This document shows positions 4,690 through 10,173 of a stretch of 10,173 nucleotides of DNA, one piece after another (the first letter of the stretch is position 1; every line of letters begins with the position of its first letter). The notes under the pieces were generated by a model. That model was given only the letters and a program-made list of their open reading frames with translations. It had not been told where the DNA came from and did no database searches. The translations under genes and the position numbers were made by a program. Location of the stretch: contig CAYLNK010000251.1 of assembly GCA_964384675.1 (NCBI GenBank), positions 1 to 10,173 of the forward strand, given 5' to 3'. The stretch is from CAYLNK01 sp964384675 (GTDB taxonomy: Bacteria; Acidobacteriota; Thermoanaerobaculia; UBA5066).

Positions 4690-5976
4690 TCAGACGCGGG
4701 CGCCCTGGCGCCGCGCCTGCGCGGCCTCGGCGTCCTTGAGCTTCCTCTCAAGGACGTGGAGCGACGCGGCGAGGCGCGTGGGGGTGTCCTCGGCGTCCAG
4801 GCGCGCGTCGATCGTGCTGATCCAGCCCATCCGCTCCGGCGCCGCGGGGCGGAGCCGGATGCCGTGGTGGGCGAAGAGCCGCGAGAGGCGCTTGAAGTCC
4901 GCGTCGATCGTCTGCATCGCCGAGTGGTAGGCGAACTCGGCGATCCGGATGCGGCCCGAGGTGCGCATGATGTTGCGCATGAAGCGGGGGAGGTCCTCGG
5001 GGCGCGGCTCGAAGACGACGATGTTGGAGTCCGGGTTCTCCCGCCGGTAGCGGGCGATGCCGTAGCGCATCCGGGAGTGGAGCGTCACCCGGAACACCTG
5101 CTCCAGGATCGTCGGCATGCCGCGGCTCGAGAGGGCGCCGGGCCGTCCGTTCAGGATGGGGAGCGAGTGGACCTCGGGACCGTACCGGATCGGGACGATG
5201 GGATTGACACAGACGACGAGGCCGCAGCCCTCCTCGAGCGCGAGGGAGATGTGGGCGGTCTTCCGCACACCGCCGTCGATGAACTCGCGACCTTCGATCT
5301 TCACCGGGCGGTAGAGCCCGGGGATGGCGCACGAGGCGGCGACCGCCTTGGCGATCGGCACGCCGCCCGTCCCGTTCTCACCGAAGGCGGTGGTCTCGCC
5401 GGTGTCCAGCTCCACGGCGACGATGCGGAGCACCTTCTGGAGCTTGCGGAAGTCGTTGGTGCGCCCGTCGCGCGAGAGCCAGTCGGTCAGCCACGTCTCG
5501 AGCCCGTCGTTCCGGAAGATCCCGGAGGGCAGGAGCTGGCCGAGCGAGGTGACGAGGTCGGTGAGCGTGGTCTCGTGCCGGTTCTGGTAGTAGTCCCAGG
5601 CCGCTTCCAGGACGGTGAGAGGCGCGTGCGCGAGCCGGTCGGCGATCTCGCCGAGGTTCAGCCGGAAGAGCCCGAGGTCGTCGAGGTCGGTGCGGGACCG
5701 GGCCGAGCGCGTGACGTTCCGGTAGAGGAGGCCCGGCGTGACGCCGTTGGCGAGGAGCGCGCTGATGTAGGAGCCGCAGGAGACGCCCACGAAGACGTCG
5801 AAGTCGTTGAGCGAGATCCCCTCGAGCCGGTCCTCGAGCGCCGCCAGGACGCCGATCTCGTAGATGGCGCCGGTGACGCCTCCCCCGGCACACACCAGGC
5901 CGAACTTCTCCGGATCCGGGTGCTTCGCGGTCGCGTGGCGACGTCGGCGAGGCAGGTCGATCTTCATCTTGGGCAC
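4690..5976 (-). CDS. Patatin-like phospholipase/lipase
   Basis: This 428-residue protein is a patatin-family serine hydrolase that cleaves acyl esters of phospholipids or neutral lipids using a Ser-Asp dyad. Seen: the oxyanion glycine loop GGGVTGA at 31-37, the nucleophile elbow GVSCG at 64-68 with serine S66, and the DGG motif at 234-236 supplying D234. The second half (about 280-428) is an alpha-rich, basic extension with a charged C-terminal helix (398-428, RLAASLHVLERKLKDAEAAQ) that could form a coiled coil. No signal peptide is present; a basic N terminus, RRRRHATAKH, precedes the domain, so it is likely cytoplasmic or peripheral. The start is GTG 5976, with an alternative ATG at 5967; neither has a clear Shine-Dalgarno. 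It lies downstream of the phaR-like and phasin genes on the same strand, which suggests mobilisation of stored lipid or polymer, or remodelling of the inclusion surface layer. Family confident, substrate inferred. Confidence 0.9.
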   Translation of the reverse strand: MPKMKIDLPRRRRHATAKHPDPEKFGLVCAGGGVTGAIYEIGVLAALEDRLEGISLNDFDVFVGVSCGSYISALLANGVTPGLLYRNVTRSARSRTDLDDLGLFRLNLGEIADRLAHAPLTVLEAAWDYYQNRHETTLTDLVTSLGQLLPSGIFRNDGLETWLTDWLSRDGRTNDFRKLQKVLRIVAVELDTGETTAFGENGTGGVPIAKAVAASCAIPGLYRPVKIEGREFIDGGVRKTAHISLALEEGCGLVVCVNPIVPIRYGPEVHSLPILNGRPGALSSRGMPTILEQVFRVTLHSRMRYGIARYRRENPDSNIVVFEPRPEDLPRFMRNIMRTSGRIRIAEFAYHSAMQTIDADFKRLSRLFAHHGIRLRPAAPERMGWISTIDARLDAEDTPTRLAASLHVLERKLKDAEAAQARRQGARV

Positions 5977-5990
5977 GCTCGAAAGAGGAA

Positions 5991-6011
5991 GCGCCGCGGG
6001 TCCCGCGGCGC
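5991..6011 (-). terminator. Strong GC hairpin between phasin and lipase genes
   Basis: GCGCCGCGGG and CCCGCGGCGC form a perfect 10-bp inverted repeat around a single base. On the minus strand it is followed by a pyrimidine run, TTCCTCTTTC. It may end the phaR-phasin transcript. However, a TAGAAT -10 box lies just upstream at 6022-6017 and would start RNA at about the hairpin, making it the 5' end structure of the lipase mRNA. Both readings remain open. Confidence 0.5.
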
Positions 6012-6016
6012 CTCTG

Positions 6017-6022
6017 ATTCTA
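6017..6022 (-). promoter_or_regulatory. TAGAAT -10 box for the lipase gene
   Basis: TAGAAT on the minus strand, identical to the two -10 boxes in the 1417-1441 promoter, sits 40 bases upstream of the lipase GTG, between two hairpins. No -35 consensus is visible at 17 bases. It would let the lipase be transcribed apart from the phaR-phasin pair. Confidence 0.4.
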
Positions 6023-6030
6023 GTCCCGAT

Positions 6031-6046
6031 CGGCGGCTCTCCGCCG
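6031..6046 (-). terminator. Short hairpin just after the phasin stop codon
   Basis: CGGCGG and CCGCCG form a 6-bp perfect stem with a 4-base loop, starting 2 bases beyond the phasin stop. No U-tract follows. It may protect the 3' end or contribute to termination together with the larger hairpin at 5991-6011. Confidence 0.3.
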
Positions 6047-6048
6047 GG

Positions 6049-6531
6049 CTACTTCGCGATCTTCGTGCGCGGGGTGCGGGCGACGCGCGGGGTGCGCGGC
6101 GCGCGGCCCTTCTGGAGGGCGTCGATCTTCTTGCCGAGCTCCTCGACCTTCTTCGTCAGGGTGCGGAGCTCCTGGCGGGTGGGGACGTTGAAGCGATGGA
6201 AGACCTTCTCGACGGTCCCCTCGATCGCCTTGTTGACCCGGCCCGACATCTCCTCGGCGAACCGGCGGGTCTCCTTGGTGACCTCCGCCTTCACCTCGCC
6301 GGCCTTCTTCGAGAGGTCCTTGCGGAGCTTGACGGAGAACGCCTTCGGGTCGTTGGCGATCGCCTGTCCCGTCTTCTTCGCGGAGGCCGCGGCCGTCTTG
6401 ACCTTCTTCTCGACCTTGGCGGCGACGACCTTCGTCTCGGCCGCGACGTTCTCGACGGTCTCGGTGGCGGTCTTGAGCGCGCCCTCGAGCGGGGCGGGGA
6501 GCTTGCCGGCCTGGGTGCTGGTGGTTCTCAC
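6049..6531 (-). CDS. Phasin, PHA granule-associated protein with basic tail
   Basis: This 160-residue, lysine/alanine-rich, almost wholly helical protein fits the phasin superfamily of granule-surface proteins. Seen: a long amphipathic, Ala/Lys/Val-rich helical region (10-110) with repeats of the type ETKVVAAKVEKKVKTAA; then RFNVPTRQELRTL at 113-125, the motif typical of PhaF/PhaI-type phasins; then a coiled coil (126-139); then a basic Pro/Arg/Thr tail (142-160) with two PRT-type repeats (RTPRVARTPRT), suited to binding DNA or polyanions. The start is GTG 6531-6529, with AAGGAG 7 bases upstream, overlapping the phaR-like stop by 4 bases (GTGA). An open frame continues upstream to about 7461 but has only shadow coding and is not used. 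In PHA producers PhaR represses phasin genes until polymer is made; here regulator and phasin share an operon. Family call is good; the inclusion type is unproved. Confidence 0.82.
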   Translation of the reverse strand: MRTTSTQAGKLPAPLEGALKTATETVENVAAETKVVAAKVEKKVKTAAASAKKTGQAIANDPKAFSVKLRKDLSKKAGEVKAEVTKETRRFAEEMSGRVNKAIEGTVEKVFHRFNVPTRQELRTLTKKVEELGKKIDALQKGRAPRTPRVARTPRTKIAK

Positions 6532-7250
6532 GATTTTCTCCTTTCGTCCGCGGCCTTGGTCTTGCCGCGGGCCCCGTTCGCTCGGGGTGGCTTCTGGGGG
6601 GTCTCGGCCGCGGCGGGGAACGACGCGGTCGCGAGGGCTTCGAGCTGGTCGAGTCGGGTGCGGAGCTCCGCGATCTCGCGGGCGAGCTCCGGTGTGGCGT
6701 CCGTCGTGGTGAGGCGTCCGGTCAGGTCGCGGACCCGTCCGATCACCTCGGCGAGAGAGTCCCGGAAGACGGCGCCGACGTCCTCGCGGAGCCGGGTCCC
6801 TTCCTCCCAGGTGAGGCGGCCGCGGCTCACGAGGCCCCCGACGATCCGCTCCACCTCGATCCGGGCATCCTCCACCCGGCGGGTCAGCGGCGCGATCGTC
6901 TCGGCGAGCTTCTCGGGGGCGGCGGCCCGGCGCATCTGCTCGGCGACGCGCGTCGCTCCCGCCTTCTCGACGACGCCGGCCACGGTGGCGGCGGCGTCGC
7001 TGCCGGCCCGGAGCAGGCGGGTGAGTGCGTCGGTGGTGGGGGCGAGGTGAGGACGGTCGGCGGCGAGGGCCCGCGAGAGGATGGTGGCCGTGATCTCCTC
7101 GCCGGTGTCGGCGGAGCGGACCTCGACCTTGCCGCCTCCGGCCACGGTCCGGGCCAGGTCCTGGATCGTGACGAAGCGGCGCTCGGCGGGCTCGTAGAGC
7201 TTTCGATTGCGGTAGCGGACGACCCGGCGGACGGCGGAGTTGCCTCTCAT
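6528..7250 (-). CDS. phaR: PhaR-like polyhydroxyalkanoate synthesis regulator with phasin-like helical region
   Basis: This 240-residue protein starts with the PHB/PHA accumulation regulator DNA-binding domain. Residues 11-60 include VRYRNRKLYEPAERRFVTI, then a short LARTV helix, GGGKVEVRSADTGEEIT and ILSRAL, the hallmark of the PhaR N terminus. In characterised producers PhaR binds both DNA and PHA, repressing phasin and its own gene until granules form. The middle region (about 75-185) differs from typical short PhaR proteins: it is phasin-like and helical, with GLVSRGRLTWEEGTRLREDV around 140-160, recalling the short regulator-phasin proteins in which two helices are joined by 'RGxLTxEEG'. 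A coiled coil, ELAREIAELRTRLDQLEAL (about 189-207), and a Lys/Arg tail follow. The ATG at 7250-7248 is placed just after a TTGACA-N17-CATATT promoter, so the message is probably leaderless. The next gene is a phasin, overlapped by 4 bases. The symbol reflects the N-terminal domain only. Confidence 0.82.
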   Translation of the reverse strand: MRGNSAVRRVVRYRNRKLYEPAERRFVTIQDLARTVAGGGKVEVRSADTGEEITATILSRALAADRPHLAPTTDALTRLLRAGSDAAATVAGVVEKAGATRVAEQMRRAAAPEKLAETIAPLTRRVEDARIEVERIVGGLVSRGRLTWEEGTRLREDVGAVFRDSLAEVIGRVRDLTGRLTTTDATPELAREIAELRTRLDQLEALATASFPAAAETPQKPPRANGARGKTKAADERRKS

Positions 7251-7258
7251 CGGGGATC

Positions 7259-7287
7259 AATATGATGCGACGCGTAATGCCTGTCAA
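7259..7287 (-). promoter_or_regulatory. Sigma-70 type promoter of the phaR-like gene
   Basis: On the minus strand a consensus -35 TTGACA (7287-7282) is followed after exactly 17 bases by CATATT (7264-7259). The -10 ends 8 bases before the ATG at 7250, so RNA would begin at or within a base or two of the start codon. The downstream flank ATTGATCCCC offers no Shine-Dalgarno. This is the best-matched promoter in the window. Confidence 0.65.
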
Positions 7288-7329
7288 GGGAAATCTTCTG
7301 CGGTGCGCTATCGAGCGCCGCCCGCCGGA

Positions 7330-7335
7330 TAAGAT
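7330..7335 (+). promoter_or_regulatory. Possible -10 box of hutU
   Basis: TAAGAT at 7330-7335 ends 7 bases before the hutU ATG at 7343, placing the transcription start at or next to the start codon. No -35 consensus is seen at the matching distance, and there is no Shine-Dalgarno. The spacing repeats that of the phaR-like and SCP2-like genes. Confidence 0.4.
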
Positions 7336-7342
7336 GTCGGGT

Positions 7343-9034
7343 ATGAGCGCCACGACCGCGACCGAGACCACCTCGTACAGCCCGCCGCCCCTCCCGCGAG
7401 GGACGGCGCTCAGCTGCCGCTCCTGGCTGACCGAGGCGCCGTACCGGATGCTCCTGAACAACCTCGACCCCGAGGTCGCCGAGCGGCGCGAGGACCTCGT
7501 GGTCTACGGCGGCTCCGGGAAGGCGGCCCGCAACCCGGCCTGCCTGGAGGCGATCCTCCGGGAGCTCCGCCGCCTCGGCGACGACGAGACGCTCCTGGTG
7601 CAGTCGGGCAAGCCGGTGGGCGTCTTTCGCACCCACGCCGACGCCCCGCGCGTCCTCCTCGCCAACTCCAACCTCGTCCCGAAGTGGGGGACGTGGGAGG
7701 AGTTCCGGCGTCTCGAGGCGCTGGGTCTCACGATGTACGGCCAGATGACGGCCGGCTCGTGGATCTACATCGGGACACAGGGGATCCTGCAGGGGACGTA
7801 CGAGACGTTCGCCGAGGCGGGCCGGCGCGACCTGGGGTCGCCCGACGGCTCGCTCGCCGGACGCCTGGCGGTGACGGCCGGTCTCGGCGGCATGGGCGGC
7901 GCCCAGCCGCTCGCCGTGACGCTGAACGGCGGCACCGCGCTCGTCGCCGAGGTCGACTCGTTCCGCATCGACAAACGCCTCGCGACGCGCTACCTGGACG
8001 AGCGGGTCGACGCCCTCGACGCCGCGATCGACCGGGCGCTCGAGGCCGCGGCCGCGCGACGCCCCGTCTCGATCGGCGTCCTCGCCAACGCGGTCGACCT
8101 CCTGCACCGCCTGATCGAGCGCGGGATCGTGCCCGACCTCCTCACCGACCAGACGTCGGCCCACGACGAGCTGAACGGCTACGTGCCGCACGGGATCCCG
8201 TACGCCGAGGCGCTGCGCCTCCGGCACGACGACCCGGCCGACTACAAGCGCCGCGCGATCTCGTCGATGGGCGCGCACGTCCGCGCGATGCTGGAGCTGA
8301 AGCGGCGCGGCTCGGTCACGTTCGACTACGGCAACAACATCCGGGCGATGGCGGCGTCCGACGGCGTGACCGGCGCCTTCGAGATCGAGGGCTTCGTCCC
8401 GCGGTACATCCGTCCTCTCTTCTGCGAGGGGAAGGGACCTTTCCGCTGGGCGGCGCTCTCCGGGGATCCGGCCGACATCGCGGCGACCGACGACGCCGTG
8501 CTCGCCCTCTTCCCGGAGAACGCCGGCCTCACCCGCTGGATCACCCTGGCCCGCGAGCGCGTGGCGTTCCAGGGTCTCCCGGCACGGATCTGCTGGCTCG
8601 GGTACGGCGAGCGGGAGAAGGCGGGGCTCGCCTTCAACGAGCTCGTCCGCACGGGGAAGGTGAAGGCGCCGATCGTGATCGGCCGCGATCACCTGGACTG
8701 CGGATCGGTCGCCTCCCCGAACCGCGAGACCGAGGCGATGCGGGACGGCAGCGACGCGATCGCCGACTGGCCGCTCCTGAACGCGATGCTCAACACCGCC
8801 GCGGGGGCGACGTGGGTGTCGATCCACCACGGCGGCGGCGTCGGCATCGGCTACTCGATGCACGCGGGAATGGTGGTCGTCGCGGACGGGACGGAGGCCG
8901 CGGCACGCAGGCTCTCGCGTGTCCTGACGACCGATCCGGGGATGGGCGTGATCCGGCACGTCGACGCCGGCTACCCGGAAGCGGTCGCCTGCGCCGAGGC
9001 CCGCGGGGTCGCGATCCCGATGAGACGGGCGTGA
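7343..9034 (+). CDS. hutU: Urocanate hydratase (urocanase)
   Basis: This 563-residue enzyme converts urocanate to 4-imidazolone-5-propionate, the second step of histidine degradation, using tightly bound NAD+ as electrophile in the cytosol. Seen, with numbering from ATG 7343: YGGSGKAARNP (55-65), TAGLGGMGGAQP (178-189) of the NAD site, TFDYGNNIR (326-334), ICWLGYGERE with the conserved cysteine C417, IVIGRDHLDCGSVASPNRET after it, and HHGGGVGIGYS (495-505) near the C terminus. Length is normal for the family, and no key motif is missing. The ATG at 7343 is preferred over in-frame starts at 7262 and 7334 because it follows a -10-like TAAGAT by 7 bases, and the upstream extension has no family similarity and overlaps the phaR promoter. 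No other hut gene is within the window. The gene is divergent from the phaR-like gene, with only 92 bases between them. Confidence 0.97.
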   Translation: MSATTATETTSYSPPPLPRGTALSCRSWLTEAPYRMLLNNLDPEVAERREDLVVYGGSGKAARNPACLEAILRELRRLGDDETLLVQSGKPVGVFRTHADAPRVLLANSNLVPKWGTWEEFRRLEALGLTMYGQMTAGSWIYIGTQGILQGTYETFAEAGRRDLGSPDGSLAGRLAVTAGLGGMGGAQPLAVTLNGGTALVAEVDSFRIDKRLATRYLDERVDALDAAIDRALEAAAARRPVSIGVLANAVDLLHRLIERGIVPDLLTDQTSAHDELNGYVPHGIPYAEALRLRHDDPADYKRRAISSMGAHVRAMLELKRRGSVTFDYGNNIRAMAASDGVTGAFEIEGFVPRYIRPLFCEGKGPFRWAALSGDPADIAATDDAVLALFPENAGLTRWITLARERVAFQGLPARICWLGYGEREKAGLAFNELVRTGKVKAPIVIGRDHLDCGSVASPNRETEAMRDGSDAIADWPLLNAMLNTAAGATWVSIHHGGGVGIGYSMHAGMVVVADGTEAAARRLSRVLTTDPGMGVIRHVDAGYPEAVACAEARGVAIPMRRA

Positions 9035-9061
9035 CGGACCGGGCGTGAGGGCTCGCGGCGG

Positions 9062-10173
9062 GTGAGGGTTCCCCGCCCCGTCGTCCTCCTCGCGGGCGGC
9101 GCGCTCGTCGCGCTGGTGGGCGCGGTGACCGGCCGGCTGCGGCCCGTACAGGCGCCGGACCGCGCCGCGCTCGTCGCCTCTCTGGTCTCCCGCGGCCGCG
9201 CCGCGATCGATCGCGACGCCCAGACTCTGCGGGCGGTCGCCGAGGCGCTCCGCCGCTCGACCGAGCTGTCCGAGATCGTCGAGGGAGGCGGCGCCGCGGT
9301 GGGACCGGGCCGGCTGTTCGACATCCTGTCGCAGGCGCTTCCGGCCGGAGAGGGCTGGGGCGCGGTGCTCTTCGACAGGACCGGGCGCGCGGTGGCCTGG
9401 GGCGGCGAGGCCGGAGACCTGGAGCGGGAGCGCACGGCGAACGCCCCGGGCCTCGGCGTCTCCTTCCACGTGACCCGGTTCACCCTGGCGTATCGCCTCC
9501 CGTGGTTCACGGGCGCGGAACGGCGTGGCGTCCTGGCCGTCTCGCGCCGGTATCCGACCGGACTCCTTCGGCCCGACCTGGTGGAGTTCCTGGGCCTCGG
9601 GGGCGGACCCTTGCGGGCGCGCCTGCGCGCTCGCGCCTCGACCGCCCCCGGACGCCTGATCGCCCTCGGCGTGGAGTGGCCCCGCGGCGCGAACGGGGAC
9701 CTCTCGCGGCGCCGCGCCACACCGTGGGTCCTCCTCCTCGGCGCGTTCCTGGTGGCCCTGGGCTCGCGGACGCCGATGCCGGCACTCGGTGTGGTCGCGG
9801 CACGGCTCGCCCTGCTCCTCGGAACGCCTCGAGGCGAGACGGGTGCATGGGACACGCTGGTCACCGGCCACTACCCGCTCCTGGGTCTCGTCTCCACGCC
9901 CGCCGACGTCTTTCTGACGGGGCTCACGGGCCTCGTCGTCCTCCGCGCCGCGCTCCTCGGCCCGCCGCCCGCCGCCCGATCCGGCGCTGGACGCGTGCTG
10001 CTCGCGCTCGCGGGGCTCGCCTTCGCGGTCGGACCGTTCCTCCTCGGTCGGGAAGCCGGGCTCTTCCGGCCCGACCTCGTCGACGACCTGAGCCTGGTGC
10101 CGCCGAGCCTCGGCTCCTACCTCTTCCGCGCCGGCGGCGTCGCGTTCGCGGTCGCGCTGCTGGGGCTCGGCTC
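9062..10173 (+). CDS. Multi-pass membrane protein, possible sensor N-terminal part (3' end outside window)
   Basis: The frame is open from the GTG at 9062 to the right edge (370 codons, no stop). It closes upstream only at the hutU stop, which lies in the same frame. Seen: an N-terminal transmembrane anchor (about 7-24, VVLLAGGALVALVGAVTG); a probably extracytoplasmic region (25-218) with a helix rich in Arg/Ala/Glu (RGRAAIDRDAQTLRAVAEALRRS) and a PAS/Cache-like stretch, GWGAVLFDRTGRAVAWGGEAGD; then several hydrophobic segments from about 221 onward. This layout is common in sensor histidine kinases and related signalling proteins, but the output domain lies beyond the window, so that role is a guess. 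A weak GAGGG lies about 10 bases upstream of the GTG. It follows hutU by 27 bases and may share its transcript. Codon usage matches the neighbours. Confidence 0.72.
   Translation, partial: MRVPRPVVLLAGGALVALVGAVTGRLRPVQAPDRAALVASLVSRGRAAIDRDAQTLRAVAEALRRSTELSEIVEGGGAAVGPGRLFDILSQALPAGEGWGAVLFDRTGRAVAWGGEAGDLERERTANAPGLGVSFHVTRFTLAYRLPWFTGAERRGVLAVSRRYPTGLLRPDLVEFLGLGGGPLRARLRARASTAPGRLIALGVEWPRGANGDLSRRRATPWVLLLGAFLVALGSRTPMPALGVVAARLALLLGTPRGETGAWDTLVTGHYPLLGLVSTPADVFLTGLTGLVVLRAALLGPPPAARSGAGRVLLALAGLAFAVGPFLLGREAGLFRPDLVDDLSLVPPSLGSYLFRAGGVAFAVALLGLG

Noticed and set aside
4756..7050. A 764-codon open frame on the plus strand opposite the lipase and the phaR/phasin genes
   Set aside because: It is the antisense shadow of three well-supported minus-strand genes with clear motifs; its product is Arg/Gly/Asp/Val-biased with no family pattern.
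7262..7342. N-terminal extension of hutU from ATG 7262
   Set aside because: It would cover the hutU -10 box and the phaR-like promoter and adds residues with no similarity to urocanases.
6532..7461. Upstream extension of the phasin frame
   Set aside because: The extension is Arg/Pro-rich shadow of the phaR-like gene and the hutU promoter; GTG 6531 has AAGGAG and a coupled overlap.
9031..9048. GTG at 9031 overlapping the hutU stop as start of the next gene
   Set aside because: This frame closes after five codons; the open frame of the membrane protein is different and first offers GTG 9062.
7247..9871. An 874-codon open frame on the minus strand opposite hutU and the membrane protein
   Set aside because: hutU is unmistakable on the plus strand. 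The reverse frame is open only because high-GC codons rarely make stops.

Overview
The window is GC-rich bacterial DNA with tightly packed genes, many starting at GTG and several joined by 4-base GTGA or ATGA overlaps. Third codon positions are strongly G/C. Gene content (PhaR/phasin-type granule proteins, Get3/ArsA-like ATPase, urocanate hydratase) and promoters with a TAGAAT-like -10 box very close to the start codon fit a free-living soil or aquatic bacterium such as an acidobacterium or myxobacterium. That placement is an inference and cannot be proved from this window.

Layout. (1) 1-1411, minus strand: an SCP2-like sterol/lipid-binding protein, overlapped by 4 bases by an ArsA/Get3-like ATPase that runs off the left edge just after a second P-loop. 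(2) 1412-1481: a short divergent promoter region with a near-palindrome holding a TAGAAT -10 box on each strand. (3) 1482-4391, plus strand: a compact operon of a small phasin-like protein, an extended SDR with a degenerate catalytic motif, a PlsC-type acyltransferase and a small four-helix membrane protein. (4) 4428-4618, plus strand: three tandem micro-ORFs of 21, 18 and 21 codons. They encode related hydrophobic peptides ending in PVGG, PVGG and PVG, separated by one base and apparently translationally coupled. This is the most unusual object in the window. (5) 4690-7250, minus strand: a PhaR-like regulator with phasin-like helices, a second phasin with a basic tail, and a patatin-like lipase. 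(6) 7343-9034, plus strand: urocanate hydratase (hutU), divergent from the phaR-like gene. (7) 9062 to the right edge: the N-terminal part of a multi-pass membrane protein that looks like a sensor.

Together, 1-7250 reads as one neighbourhood for the surface and turnover of a storage inclusion (polyhydroxyalkanoate granule or neutral-lipid body). It has surface proteins (two phasins), a regulator that in characterised systems senses the polymer (PhaR-like), an acyltransferase and a lipase, a lipid-binding protein, and a Get3/ArsA-like ATPase. No polymer synthase or wax-ester/diacylglycerol acyltransferase is present, so the nature of the inclusion is open. The micro-peptides and the four-helix protein are the unexplained parts of this set. 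No RNA genes, insertion sequences, CRISPR arrays or phage genes were seen, and no stretch over 300 bases lacks a gene.
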